NCBI RefSeq assembly: GCF_021869535.1
Contig: NW_026262581.1
Span: 120,990,771-121,054,770 of the forward strand
From: Mytilus californianus
Taxonomy: Eukaryota; Mollusca; Bivalvia; Mytilida; Mytilidae
Length of the DNA: 64,000 nt
Reading direction: 5' to 3'
The translations under genes were made by a program, and so were the position numbers. A model generated the notes under the pieces. That model was not told the origin of the DNA. It did not search any database and saw only the letters and a list, made by a program, of their open reading frames with translations. Positions 48,972 to 60,252 of the stretch are shown one piece after another (within the stretch, counting starts at the first letter, position 1; the number at the start of each line of letters is the position of its first letter).

Positions 48972-50107
48972 ATGATGTCAAAGGAAGTTGAATCTAATGT
49001 ACAACTATTCTTAGGTAAAGACAGAGTAGTACAAAGAAATGGGATTGGTGAAGCCACTGATGATTTAACAGATCTGTTTCATAACATTATCAATAAGATA
49101 AGAAGTCATTTAAATCTTCCCAAGGGTAACAGGTTTAAAGCTAAAAAACGTAAACGAAAGAAATCTAGTTTAGGGTTTAACAGTGAGTGCGAGTCAATGT
49201 ATTGCACTTTAATCCAGTCTTCTCGTTCACTCTCTAATTGTTCTGTAAATGAAGAAAAGTTGAAGAATTACTTTAGACAAAAAAAGCAGTTAAAAAAATG
49301 AGTACGAAAAAAAACACGACAGTATAAAGAAAAGATGCTTGACTCCTTACTGGAATTAGAAAACAAAAATCCCAAGGCTTATTGGGATATTATTAATAAA
49401 TTTAAATATTCTGACAATGACATCAGTGATCAAAGTTCTAATATTCCCTCTGATGAATGGTATAATCATTTTGATAAACTTTTAAATGTAGATTATAGTA
49501 ATGAACAGGATGATTTTCCTTCAAGTTGTGATTTCACTAGGTATTATGTTTTACTTGATTATGATATAAATATGCAGGAAGTGTTTAAAGCTATAAAAAG
49601 TTTAAATTATAACATAAGTGTAGGTTTTGACTGTAGAAGTCATGAGATGCTTAAACATTCTAGTGTGAATATGTTGAATTGTATTTGCAAACTTTTCAAT
49701 ATCATTTTGAAGTCAACTTTATTTCCTAGTAGTTGGATAGAAAGTATGATTAAACCTCTTCTAACAGGAGACGTTAGAGATCCAAGTAACTACAGAGGTA
49801 TAGCAATCTCTAGTTGTCTAAATAAGTTGTTTGTAAAGATCCTATGCAACAGATTAGATTTATTTGTAACTGAGAACAACATACAATGTAAAAATCAAAT
49901 AGGCTTCAAAATAGCTAACAGAACAATTGATCATGTTTATACATTAAAATCTATTGTGGATAAGATGTTTAGGGCAAAAAAATATCTATATTGTTGTTTT
50001 GTTGACATTAGAAAAGCCTTTGACACAGTACGTAGGAATTTTCTCTTCTCTAAACTGCTTGAGCAAGGTATTAGTGGCAAGGTTTTCCATTTAATCAAAG
50101 ATATGTA
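48972..50107 (+). pseudogene. LINE-A ORF2 linker and RT first half
   Basis: The linker (48972-49301) is basic. From 49335 the frame reads NPKAYWDIINKFKYSD, then EVFKAIKSLNYNISVGFDCR, LLTGDVRDPSNYRGIAISSC and CCFVDIRKAFDTVRRNFLFS with the first catalytic Asp. It then breaks at LIKDMYM, where the TIR element at 50108 is inserted. The rest of the RT resumes at 51879. Confidence 0.85.
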
Positions 50108-50349
50108 TATGTTAGCGGCAATAAGTGAAATTAGGCATTAAGCTTAAATCCTAGTCAACAAGCTATAACGCCTAGGCAATAAGTCTATTGCCTAAATAGT
50201 GTTCGGCATTAATCTTAAATCCTGAAAAATGTGTCCAGGCATTAATCTTAATGCCTAAAATGTAAATGAGAGTAAATAAAAAACATGTGTTCAAAATTAA
50301 CACACATTTGGTACATAATAACATGATAAGAACTGAAGTTTAAAATGTC

Positions 50350-50790
50350 AACTCCTTGGAATAAAGTCACCAGTTCTGACCATTTTATTTTGAAACTCGG
50401 GTATAACCAAAGCTGTAAATTCACGACCATTGTGATAATGCAGTTTATGGGACGCACTTAAAAAATAAAAATAAAATCATTAAAATTATGAAACCCTTAA
50501 TTAAAACAAAAGTCACCTCTATTTAAGCACATTTGACGTACAAAATCTAATGGTAAAAATTTGTTTAAGTTGATTTTGGTATGCTATAAGACATTAATAG
50601 TTTCCATTTTTGTTTAATTGGAAATCCATTAAATCAACCTGTCCTCTACTGTTGAACTCTTCGGATGAAATGGCTTTCCATTCTACTCCCTTTCCTAAAT
50701 ACCTTTTCTTCATGTTACAATTTTCCCAAAGTGAAAGACATTGTTCGATGGAAATATTCGCGTAGCCATGGAATCAGCAGAAATATTTAT
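50350..50790 (-). pseudogene. integrase-core relic (GIN/KRBA2-like), broken
   Basis: Minus strand at about 50780-50590 reads GYANISIEQCLSLWENC, then EWKAISSEEFNSRGQVDLMD and FQLNKNGNY before a stop. The Asp of QVDLMD would be the first catalytic residue of an rve-type integrase core. At about 50462-50355 it reads SASHKLHYHNGREFTALVIP then EFQNK. NGREF is the second catalytic block, where the expected Asp is His here (HNGREF). The middle of the core and the third catalytic residue are missing. Resemblance is to integrases of cut-and-paste GIN/Ginger-type transposons and the derived KRBA2-like proteins, from memory. Confidence 0.6.
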
Positions 50791-51224
50791 ATTGACATTG
50801 TTGTATTCTTGTCTTTCAGTTTTGCTTATGTACTTTGTCTATAAAGTGTCTATATGCCATTTCGTTTTTCTTTCTTGAAATTGTTATTTGTTATAGTGAT
50901 TTAGATCATAACATAATTTTGACTGCTGTTCCCCAATTTTTGACATTTTACCTAAAATGTCTGATTGTTTTGGTCAAACATTGTTGTCAAACAAGATTAG
51001 CTAGCTGTAAAACAAGGTTTAATCAATCATTTTCTACGTAAGGAATATGACAATTGTTTTCCATTCGTTTAATGTGTTTGAGCATTTGATTTTGCCATTT
51101 GATAAAGGACTTTCCGTTTTGAATTTTCCTTTGAGCTCGGTATTTTTTGTTATTCTACTTTGTATATAGTCACTACTAACTTGTTTAAATCATACGGTCT
51201 CTGTCGCCATGACCTGTTTGTATA

Positions 51225-51390
51225 AAAATAAGGAGATGTGATATCATTGCCAGTGAGACAACTATCCACAAAAATTCAAATGAAGTTGATGTAAGCAATT
51301 ATAGCAAACATTACGGCTTTCAACAATGAGAAAAACCCATACCATATAGTCGACTATAAAATTAAGGCCCAAACAAGAAAATATTAAATG
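51225..51390. repeat. dispersed repeat inside the integrase-type element
   Basis: Contains TGCCAGTGAGACAACTATCC and GGCTTTCAACAATGAGAAAA, the latter repeated at 63961-63980 near the right window edge. I associate it with a common mussel repeat. It is nested inside the TIR element, itself nested in LINE-A. Confidence 0.6.
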
Positions 51391-51878
51391 TTCCTTTTCC
51401 AAAGTACCACGATAAAGAAAAAAAAATTAATTTTGAATTTTTTTCTCATCATTCTCCTTTACTGTACTTATCAATCTTTCAAAGTCTCCTAAGGTAAAAA
51501 AAAATGTAATACGTTTTTTTTTAATTGCAGTAGTCTATAGATGCCATCTTTTCTGGGTATTCTAAAAGTTAAAAAATTATCATTGTAAATTCAGTTGAAT
51601 TAGACCAAGTGTATATCAATATTTGGAATACAACTTAAAAAATACTTTAAACAAAGAACATTTTACCAATTGTACATTTACTTGGAAGATTAAAAAAAAT
51701 CCCAAAGTTCACTTATTGCCTGAAATGATGTTTGGCAATAGGTTGAATAGTCATCATTATATTTCAGGAAATAAGCTTAATGCCTGAAAATTTCAGGCAA
51801 TAACTTAATGCCTATGCGTTAGCTTATTGCCTAGGATTTAAGCTTAATGCCTAATTTTACTTATTGGCGCTAACATAT

Positions 51879-52153
51879 ACATGCGTTAGATATTCAGTTA
51901 AACTAGATTCTGGACTAGCTAACTGATTCCATACTCCCAAATGTTGGTGTAAAACAAGGGTGTATACTGAGTCCCCTTCTTCTCCATTTATTTATGAATG
52001 ACTTTCCAGGATACCTTGATGAGAAATGTGATCCAGTAGATATAGGGAATACAACTTTAAATTGTTTAATGTATGCAGATGACATAATATTAATGTCTCA
52101 AACCAAAGAAGGGCTACAAAACTGTTTATCCTCTTTGGAACTTTATTGTAAAA
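51879..52153 (+). pseudogene. LINE-A RT second part with YADD box
   Basis: Continues the RT after the TIR insertion: VRYSVKLDSGLAN, then (with a stop) GVKQGCILSPLLLHLFMNDF and NCLMYADDIILMSQTKEGLQ, containing the catalytic Asp pair. It stops at ELYCK where LINE-B is inserted. Confidence 0.85.
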
Positions 52154-54442
52154 TATCACCAAAAACTTTATAAATCACTTTCAGATAACTTTAAAAATAA
52201 TCCAAAAGAATATTGGAATGTTCTAAAGGCAATAAAAAAGAAACCAAATATTGAAGAAGATATTCCTGAAATTTTAATGAATGAAAATAAAATCATAAAA
52301 CATTTTCAGGATCAGGGTACACCAACATCATATGATAAACCCTTTGTAAATAAACTGGAATGTGAATTAAACATTCTAGAGGATAATATTGAATTGAATA
52401 TGGAAACTGATGCACCAATTACATTTGCTGAGGTAAAACTGGTCATTTCAAACCTTAAAGTAAACAAATCAGCAGGTCCAGATAGAATTGTGAATGAAAT
52501 ACTCAAACATTCACAACCTGTGATAATTAATTCTATTGTAAAAGTTTTTAATTTGATTTTAAAGACAGGTAATTATCCAGATTCATGGAAATTATCTTTC
52601 ATGATCCCTTTACATAAAAAAGGTGACAAGTTAGACCCTAATAATTATAGAGGAATTTCTCTTATAAGTAATCTACCAAAACTTTTTAATGCCATATTGA
52701 ATAATAGGCTAATCAAGATTGTTGACAAACAATTAAGTGATTGTCAGTTTGGTTTCAGAGAAAATCACAGAACAGCTGATAGCATCTTTTTATTGAAGTC
52801 CTTGATTAATAAATATCTACATAAAGAGAAAAAAAAGATTTATGCCTGCTTTATAGATCTGAAAAAGGCTTTTGATTCAGTATGGAGAACTGCTTTACTT
52901 TATAAATTATGCAAAATGGGAGTTGGCAGGTCTTTTTACAGAGTTATAAAACAACAATACTTAAATACTAAATCATCTTTCAAATACAAAGATTATGTAT
53001 CAGAATTTTTTAATATTGCTAGAGGGGTTAAACAAGGAGACACCCTCAGCCCAACTTTATTTAATGTCTTCATAAATGATATTGTAAAAAATTTTGAGGG
53101 AAATGATTCAAGTCCCCTTAAGCTTATAAATAGTAAGGTGGGATGCCTCCTTTTTGCAGATGATCTTTTGATCCTGTCAGAATCGAAAGAGGGTCTTCAA
53201 AACAGTTTAAATAATGTTAAATTATATTGCAACAAATGGCAACTCTCTTTAAGTACAAACAAAACAAAATCCATGATTTTCAGTCAGTCCAAACAAAATG
53301 GTGAAACATCACATATTTACTATGAGAATGAAGCCATAGAGAGCGTATCAGAATATTCATTTTTGGGAATGCTGATAAAATGTAATGGAAATTTATCACA
53401 AAGTACCTTAGAGCTGACAAAAAAGGCAAAAAAAGTATTTTTTGCAATAAAATCCTATACTAAATCATTGAATAATCTACCTATAAAAGTAGCAAATAAC
53501 CTTTTTGATTCTTTAGTAAAACCAATTATGACCTATAATTCAGAAGTAACATATTTAGATACATATATTTCTTTTCATAGAGCCAAAAACAGAGCCTTAT
53601 CTTCAGGAAAACAAATTAATCAACTTGATTTTACAGACAAAACCCCTATTGAAAATATGCATCTTAAATTTTGTAAATCTACTCTAGGAATAAGAAAAAA
53701 TGCATCCAATTTAGGGGCAAGAGTTGAATTAGGAAGATTGCCTATAGAATGTTTTATTAAAACACAAACCCTTTTATATTTAGCTAGACTATATAATAAT
53801 AATATTAATCCATTGATAAAGGAAGCTTTTTCTCTAGCACAGTCTCTAGATTTGACTGGAACTTATTCATGGTATACATATGCAAAGAATATTGTTGAAG
53901 AGACTAATATTGACCTTAATATTTTTTCTAATTGTAAGGACATAAAAGATGTAAATAAAATAAAAAACGATATAAAGTTAAAAATGAAAAATAGATATGA
54001 AGATTTAATTGAAACTAAATTTGAAAACATTGATGATAAAAGTAAATTTTATCTATATAAAAAACTTAAAAAGGATTGCAAACTAGAATCTTATCTAAAT
54101 ATATCTAATTTTCAGATAAGGAGATTGATCACTAAATTTAGACTAAGTGATCACTCCCTCTTAATTGAAAAGGGGAGATATTTTAAAATCCCAAGAGAGG
54201 AACGACTTTGTCATAAATGTAAAATACTAGAGGATGAGAAACATTTTTTACTCTATTGTGATTATAATAAAACACTAAGAAATGCCTTTTTTGAACACAT
54301 ATGTACTGAAAATAATAACTTTAATAATTTAAATGAAGAAGAAAAAATTCATTATTTACTAAATCCATCAACGCCTTTACAAACAAATAAGTTAGGATCC
54401 TTCTTGAAAAAGTCATTAGAACTGAGGGCAGGGGACTCTTAA
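52154..54442 (+). CDS. LINE-B ORF2, reverse transcriptase and C-terminal region (5'-truncated)
   Basis: The frame is open for 763 codons from the insertion edge to the stop at 54442; the first ATG is at 52277 (721 residues) but is internal to the original ORF. Domains, numbered from that ATG: RT from about 50 to 340 with NKSAGPDRIVNEIL, PNNYRGISLISNLPKLFNAI, CFIDLKKAFDSVW (first catalytic Asp, 194), ARGVKQGDTLSPTLFNVFIN (248-267) and LLFADDLLIL (Asp 295 and 296). A thumb and a long basic C-terminus follow, with a Cys-Cys-His-Cys set (LCHKCKILEDEKHFLLYCDY). The upstream endonuclease is missing, so it cannot be autonomous. RT type is jockey/CR1-like. With no stop or frameshift it is much younger than LINE-A. 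Confidence 0.93.
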   Translation, partial: YHQKLYKSLSDNFKNNPKEYWNVLKAIKKKPNIEEDIPEILMNENKIIKHFQDQGTPTSYDKPFVNKLECELNILEDNIELNMETDAPITFAEVKLVISNLKVNKSAGPDRIVNEILKHSQPVIINSIVKVFNLILKTGNYPDSWKLSFMIPLHKKGDKLDPNNYRGISLISNLPKLFNAILNNRLIKIVDKQLSDCQFGFRENHRTADSIFLLKSLINKYLHKEKKKIYACFIDLKKAFDSVWRTALLYKLCKMGVGRSFYRVIKQQYLNTKSSFKYKDYVSEFFNIARGVKQGDTLSPTLFNVFINDIVKNFEGNDSSPLKLINSKVGCLLFADDLLILSESKEGLQNSLNNVKLYCNKWQLSLSTNKTKSMIFSQSKQNGETSHIYYENEAIESVSEYSFLGMLIKCNGNLSQSTLELTKKAKKVFFAIKSYTKSLNNLPIKVANNLFDSLVKPIMTYNSEVTYLDTYISFHRAKNRALSSGKQINQLDFTDKTPIENMHLKFCKSTLGIRKNASNLGARVELGRLPIECFIKTQTLLYLARLYNNNINPLIKEAFSLAQSLDLTGTYSWYTYAKNIVEETNIDLNIFSNCKDIKDVNKIKNDIKLKMKNRYEDLIETKFENIDDKSKFYLYKKLKKDCKLESYLNISNFQIRRLITKFRLSDHSLLIEKGRYFKIPREERLCHKCKILEDEKHFLLYCDYNKTLRNAFFEHICTENNNFNNLNEEEKIHYLLNPSTPLQTNKLGSFLKKSLELRAGDS

Positions 54443-54588
54443 CAACTTGTTTGTTTTTATAAATTTTGATGCTGTTTTTATTGTGTTTGTTTGATATGTA
54501 TGTATATATGTTTATTGTGTTAATACATGTTGGTCACAAACTGTAAAGTTTATAAGACAATAAAATATTTGATTTGATTTGATTTGAT
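52154..54588 (+). mobile_element. LINE-B, 5'-truncated insertion in LINE-A
   Basis: A second, younger LINE. It is flanked by an 8-bp direct repeat TTGTAAAA (52146-52153 and 54589-54596), and removing it restores LINE-A's reading YCKKWQLSLNIEKTQ. Its 5' end lies mid-ORF2 and its 3' end is AATAAAATATTT followed by GATTT repeats (about 54569-54588). These are the usual marks of target-primed reverse transcription. Confidence 0.93.
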
Positions 54589-55130
54589 TTGTAAAAAATG
54601 GCAATTATCACTGAATATAGAAAAAACTCAAATAATAGTGTTTAATAAATCAGGTAAATTATTGAAAGACTGTAATTTTTTATTTTGGTCAAAATCTCAT
54701 CAAAAGTGTTCAAGAGTATAAATACATAGGTATTGTAATGAGAGCATCAGGTTCTTTCAGTACTGCAGTCGAAGATCTTAGTAGGAAAGCTCTTAAAGTA
54801 ATTTTCATGATTAAACGTAAATTTCATTGTTCACATAATAATACACCTTTGCTCTTAAAACTTTTTGACTCCTGTGTTAAACCTGTACTTCTATATGGAA
54901 GTGAATTGTGGGGTCCGTACCATGATTCTTAACCTGGACAAAAGATTAACACCAGGTTTAAATGACGATTTAGAAAAGACTTTTTAAAATTTTTCACATT
55001 CGATATTGTAAATTTGTACTTGGTGCCACTAAATATGCTTCTAATATTGCCAGTATGGCAGAATTTGGTCGTTACCCAAAATTAATTTCTATATTTGTTA
55101 TTTTGCAGTCTCTTAAATACTGGCTATATT
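54589..55130 (+). pseudogene. LINE-A ORF2, post-RT part
   Basis: Resumes after LINE-B with KWQLSLNIEKTQIIVFNKSG, then (frameshift) YIGIVMRASGSFSTAVEDLS, LFDSCVKPVLLYGSELWGPY, and KFVLGATKYASNIASMAEFG. It ends at the next insertion after LKYWLYLY. Confidence 0.85.
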
Positions 55131-55136
55131 TGTACC

Positions 55137-56262
55137 TGTACGAAATGGGACGCCCGAAAATGACACGGAAACCAGGCGTAGAAATCATACTCTATCAGGG
55201 CGTCATTGTAGTGTTTACGGAATGCATGTCCATGCGTCAACCAGGCGGAAACCAAGCGTAACTGAGGCGGAAACCAGGCGTAAAATTATGCGTAATATTT
55301 AAATGAGTACGCCTGGTCCACAGAAAACCAGGCGTTATATGCAAATGAGTACGCCTGGTCAATAAAAAAACCAGGCGTAATATCCTCACATAATACTACA
55401 CTTATTTTAAATCAGTGTATTGCCCTAGCTGTGTACTTTTGTGTATTTGATACAAACTTCTGTACTATTGCTTAAATTTCTCATTGTTTGACATGACACT
55501 TGAAGTATTAACCATTAATTGAAGAAGCTATATAAATAAATACATATTAGACAGACACTGGCTCAAATATGTTTAAGTTTAAATTAGAATTATGACCATT
55601 AATTCTTCCTGAAATAAAACCAGCATTTTAACTAAGTTTTTTTGAAAATTAATGTCATTTGAACCAAAATATCTATGATTATACTGCAATTTAACTTAAT
55701 GTGAAAGATTTTAATGTTATCATCCAAGGATGAAGGCAAGTTTTCAGAATTCAAAATTACTGTTAAAAAAAAACTTAGTTACTCACATAATTATCTTTTA
55801 TCATGTATATTACTTTCCTTTTATTTCACAATTTTCATTAATCAATTTGATTGCATAATTCCTTAATTCCAATTTCAAATTCTTCCAAAAAGCACAAAAC
55901 AATCTTAATTATCCCTGAATATATAAAGCTGCCATAAGTCGAACTCTTGCAAAATAATACCAACGAAAGAGCCAAATTTTGAAAAAAAATCCCATGATCC
56001 TTTATCAACAAAGCATTATGATTTACGCCAAACCAACAGTTTTACGCCCGTAGGAAAATTTACGCCTTGCTTATTTCAATTTACGCCAGGTTTACCATAT
56101 TTTCTACGCCCGTATAGGACTACAAATTTACGTTTCCTGTTCCCTTACGCCTGGATCTGGACACGTAACGACCACTTACGCCTGGATCTGGACACGTAAC
56201 TACCACTTACGCCTGGTTTACGCCAGATTCCCAGTCGTAATACGCCTTATAATTTCGTACGG
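55137..56262. mobile_element. motif-rich TIR element (ACCAGGCGTAA) inserted in LINE-A
   Basis: Ends TGTACGAAAT and, on the reverse strand, CGTACGAAAT, form a short TIR. Removing the element brings LINE-A's YLY next to HKDPLLNFSKLAYKS. Both subterminal regions carry many copies of CCAGGCGTAA or TTACGCCTGG in both orientations (about 55172-55380 and 56020-56235). The AT-rich centre has no coding sequence. Length is about 1.1 kb. Boundaries are good to a few bases and no clear target duplication is seen. Confidence 0.75.
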
Positions 56263-57105
56263 GCATAAAGACCCTCTTTTGAATTTTTCAAAATTAGCAT
56301 ATAAGTCAATCGAAGATGTTGATTGTACCTTTCCATGTACCTTTAACAAACACATTTTTCAGTTTCTAATATTCATTGGTTTTGACCATGTCTGGAATAA
56401 TAAAGGAAGACAGTCAGAAGGAAAACTCATATCTGCAATGAAAAAAAGATTACAAGAAAGATATGAAAAATATTTTTTCTCGTGTTTATCAGGTGAAGAC
56501 CAAAACAAATTACGTACATATTACAAGCTAAAAAGGGAATATAAAACTGAGACTTATACAAAGTTGAATATCTCGAAACAATATATTAGTCAGACAGTTC
56601 TGTAAATTAAGAATTTCTAACCACAATATACACATCGAAAAAGGCAGATATAATAATACGCCTTTGGTTCAAAGAATATGTAAACATTGTATTGATAACA
56701 AAATTGAAGATGAGTTTCATTTCATATGTGAATCACGCGGCAACCCAACTCTATCAAGACGATAGGAAAAGTTTTATGATGACGTATACATTGTTAATAT
56801 TGTACCATGTTTTTGTAATTTAGATAATTTTGATAAATTTAGATATTAAATGAACTGTTCGGAGACTGACGTTCTCAACAGATTTCTTTTATATATATAG
56901 ACAAATGTATCATGATCAGAAATTCATCAGTGGGAATAATTGCATAATATTGATGTGGGTGTTTTGACTATTGTTTGTTATACGTCACAAAATTGCTGTC
57001 CCTTTTTTGTTTTATTTTTTCAATGTTTTCATGTATTTTACCGATGATCCTTTTGTACTGGATTTTATACTGAATAAAATTAGATAGTTAGTTAGTTAGT
57101 TAGTT
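56263..57105 (+). pseudogene. LINE-A ORF2 C-terminus and 3' end
   Basis: Reads HKDPLLNFSKLAYKSIEDVD, then LISAMKKRLQERYEKYFFSC and YYKLKREYKTETYTKLNISK. After frame changes a Cys/His segment (about 56680-56740, CKHCIDNKIEDEFHFICES-like) can be followed. The element ends in ACTGAATAAAATTAGATAGT and a TTAG repeat at about 57082-57105. Confidence 0.8.
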
Positions 57106-57973
57106 TAATACATGATTGGGGAGAGCCAGTATGTATGAATGTTCTGTATCTTCCTCCTTTAGTAGGAGCACTACCATGGGTTATGGCGTAAAGGAGGACA
57201 TTTAACACACTGTATCGGTACATATTTATTGCTTATATACATATATTTTAATTATTAACGTGTATTAAATTTTCAAATATTTTATATTTATCATTAAACG
57301 TTTGAGGTGTTGATATTATTTGTTTTTTTAAGAAATGAAAAATATTGATCGGAATCAAAAGCCATAAATTTTATTTCTCAAGGTTACAAGCGGCATTTAG
57401 CAAGGCGTTTTGCAAGGAAAAGCCATTTTTCCCGATAAATATGTCGTCGAGATTCAAACCTAATGAGGGCGACTGGATCTGCAATGATACCAAGTATATA
57501 ATTTCATGCATATGTATGGTGATTTTAATGATGCTGCAAAACATATATAGCATCCTATACTGTAGTCTGTAGTGTCTAAGCACAGTCATACCGTAATATT
57601 TTGATAAATTATTTTGTAGTTTAATAGTAATACTAATTTGGACTTACTCCTGGTCAACATAATTTTTTCTTTTAATTTAACCAGAAAATTAAGTAATAAT
57701 TAGTAGATGATACAGCTTGTGTAAGAAGTAGAAGCGAGCCATTTTATACCATTTTATACCATTGCCATTTCCTACCATCAACAAAGACCATTTCATACGA
57801 TTAACAACAGCAAAATTGACGATTTAATATTGCCAATGTACATTTGTTTCTGGTTTATCAACAAATTTAAAGTTAAGCCAAAATTAATTTGGACATAGAT
57901 GGCTTTCCTTGGCAGCATGGGTGTCAAACATAATTAATGATTGTTACCTCAGCCCTAGGTAAAGTGTGAGACG
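57106..57973. other. non-coding, AT-rich
   Basis: Nothing recognised beyond a small ATTTTATACC direct repeat near 57742. Short open frames on both strands at 57345-57590 overlap each other and have no family resemblance. Confidence 0.4.
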
Positions 57974-58570
57974 GGTCTCACTAATTAGCGACAAGAAGCG
58001 ACAAGAAAGCTTATTTAGCGACAAGAAAATAAATTTAGCGTTAAGATATCTAAATAATGATTATTTGAAACAAATAGATATAGAAACATGCATTAAAATG
58101 TGTGTGGTTTTATTTTAAATATACGAGAATTTTCATTATTTCATGATACCAGAGACATATATGTCTCTAATGATACTGAGCGAAGAAAATAATGTTCTAG
58201 AAAGAGTTTTTCAAGGATAATATGTTTAAATAGATATATTTACAGTTTACTGTATAAATGAATAAATCGATAATACGTAGAGTCGGCATGGTTGATATAT
58301 CAAAGGTTCAAACCAAATTATCAGATAATCTAATCTTTATTTATTTCACTAAAAAGGTCCATATATATAATATATATATAGGATGGGACATGGGATTGTT
58401 ACAAATGTTCAGATTGATACATACATTAATATAATGTAATAAAATATTTTTTCTAAAAATTCATTAAAATACTATATTGAACGTAGTGGTACTAAATCTA
58501 ACAAACATGATTGAAACTTTATAAAACAGCAAATAATCAACTGCAATTAATTGAAATATTCCTATTTTTT

Positions 58571-60252
58571 TAGCTCACCTGGCCCGAAGGGCCAAGTGAG
58601 CTTTTCTCATCACTTGTCGTCCGTCGTCGGCGTTAACTTTTTACATTTTGAACTTCTTCTAGAGAACCACTGAATGGAATGAAACCAAACATGACATGAA
58701 TGTTCCTTATGAGGTGCTGACCAAGTGTTGTTACTTTGTAGCCGATCCATCATCCAAGATGGCCGCCAGTGGGGGACTTAGTTTAACATAGGACCCTATG
58801 GGAAATGCATACAAATGACTTCTTTTAGAGAACCACTGAATGGAATGAAACCAAACATGGCATGAATGTTCCTTATGAGGTGCTCACCAAGTGTTGTTAC
58901 TTTGTAGCCGATCCATCATCCAAGATGGCCGCCAGCGGGGGACTTAGTTTAACATAGGACCCTATGGGAAATGCATACAAATGACTTCTTTTAGAGAACC
59001 ACTGAATGGAATAAAACCAAACATGGCATGAATGTTCCTTATGAGGTGCTGACCATGTGTTGTTACTTTGTAGCCGATCCATCATCCAAGATGGCCGCCA
59101 TCGGGGAACTTAGTTTAACATAGGACCCTATGGGAAATATATACAAATGTCTTCTTTTAGAGAACCACTGAATGGAATGAAACCAAACATGGCATGAATG
59201 TTCCTTATGAGGTGCTGACCAAGTGTTGTTACTTTGTAGCCAATCCATCATCCAAGATGGCCGCCAGCGGGGGACTTAGTTTAACATAGGACCCTATGGG
59301 AAATACATAAAAATGTCTTCTTTTAGAGAACCACTGAATGGAATGGAACCAAACATGGCATGAATGTTCCTTATGAGATGCTGACCAAGTGTTGTTACTT
59401 TGCAGTCGGTCCATCATCCAAGATGGCCGCCAGCAGGGGACTCAGTTTAACATAGGACCCTATGGGAAATACATACAAATGTCTTCTTTTAGAGAACCAC
59501 TGAATGGAATGAAACCAAACATGGCATGAATGTCCCTTATGAGGTGCTGACCAAGTGTTGTTACTTTGTAGCCGATCCATCATCCAAGATGGCCGCCAGC
59601 GGGGGACTTAGTTTAACATAGGATCCTATGGGAAATACATACAAATGTTTTCTTTTAGAGAACCACTGAATGGAAAGAAACCAAACATGGCATGAATGTT
59701 CCTTATGAGGTGCTGACCAAGTGTTGTTACTTTGCAGTCGGTCCATCATCAAAGATGGCCGACAGCAGGGGACTTAGTTTAACAAAGGACCTAAGGGAAA
59801 TACATACAAATGTCTTCTTTTAGCGAACCACTGAATGGAATGAAACCAAACATGGCATGAATGTTCCTTATGGGTTGCTGACCAAGTGTTGTTACTTTGC
59901 AGTCGATCCATCATCCAAGATGGCCGCTAGGGGGGGGGGGGCTTAGTTTAACATAGGACCCTATGGGAAATACATACAAATGTCTTCTTTTAGAGTACCA
60001 CTGAATGGAATGAAACCAAACATGGCATGAATGTTCCTTATGAAGTGCTGACCAAGTGTTGCTACTTTGTTGTCGATTTACTGTTCAAGATGGCCACCAG
60101 GATATTTTATTAAATAACGGGACCAATATTAATCAAAATTTGGCCTCAATCATTATTTGGGTATCTGTTATGATTTTTATCTATCTTTACATGATTTCTA
60201 AAACCAAAGTAGAGTCAGGTGAGCGACACAGGCTCTTGAGAGCCTCTAGTTT
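58571..60252 (+). repeat. GCTCACCTGGCC element expanded by an internal 166-bp satellite
   Basis: It starts AGCTCACCTGGCCCGAAGGG and GCCAAGTGAGCTTTTCTCAT, like the element at 25545-25875, and ends TCAGGTGAGCGACACAGGCT near 60235. Between them lies the 166-bp tandem repeat. Confidence 0.75.
58660..60090. repeat. 166-bp tandem repeat, about 8.6 copies
   Basis: Each unit holds GAACCACTGAATGGAATGAA, CATGAATGTTCCTTATGAGG, CATCCAAGATGGCCGCCAGC and ATAGGACCCTATGGGAAAT. Units differ by a few bases, and one has a G-run (59930-59940). The repeated minus-strand open frames of 62 residues, one per unit, follow from the repeat and shift frame each time because 166 is not a multiple of three. Confidence 0.93.

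Larger units (their letters stand above)
50108..51877. mobile_element. TIR DNA transposon inserted in LINE-A, with integrase relics
   Basis: Left TIR 50108-50154 starts TATGTTAGCGGCAATAAGTG; right TIR 51831-51877 on the reverse strand starts TATGTTAGCGCCAATAAGTA. Both run 47 bp to AAGCTTAAATCCTAG with few differences. A TA on each side is a possible target duplication. Subterminal regions repeat GGCATTAA/GGCAATAA motifs in both orientations. Inside, the minus strand keeps integrase pieces (50350-50790), and a mussel-type dispersed repeat lies at 51225-51390. About 1.77 kb, now without an intact transposase. Confidence 0.85.
45958..57105 (+). mobile_element. LINE-A, old CR1/jockey-type retrotransposon with three nested insertions
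   Basis: Plus-strand pieces in the right order make one LINE: ORF1 (45958-47715), endonuclease (48037-48880), RT first part (48972-50107), RT second part (51879-52153), RT C-terminal pieces (54589-55130 and 56263-56640) and a 3' end with a TTAG repeat (GATAGTTAGTTAGTTAGTTA, about 57084). The three gaps are filled by other elements. Without them LINE-A would be about 6 kb. Stops and frameshifts throughout show it is long dead. The 5' end is uncertain. Confidence 0.85.

Noticed and set aside
58897-59752. Five similar 62-residue minus-strand genes
   Set aside because: One open frame per 166-bp satellite unit, overlapping each other and changing frame with each unit.
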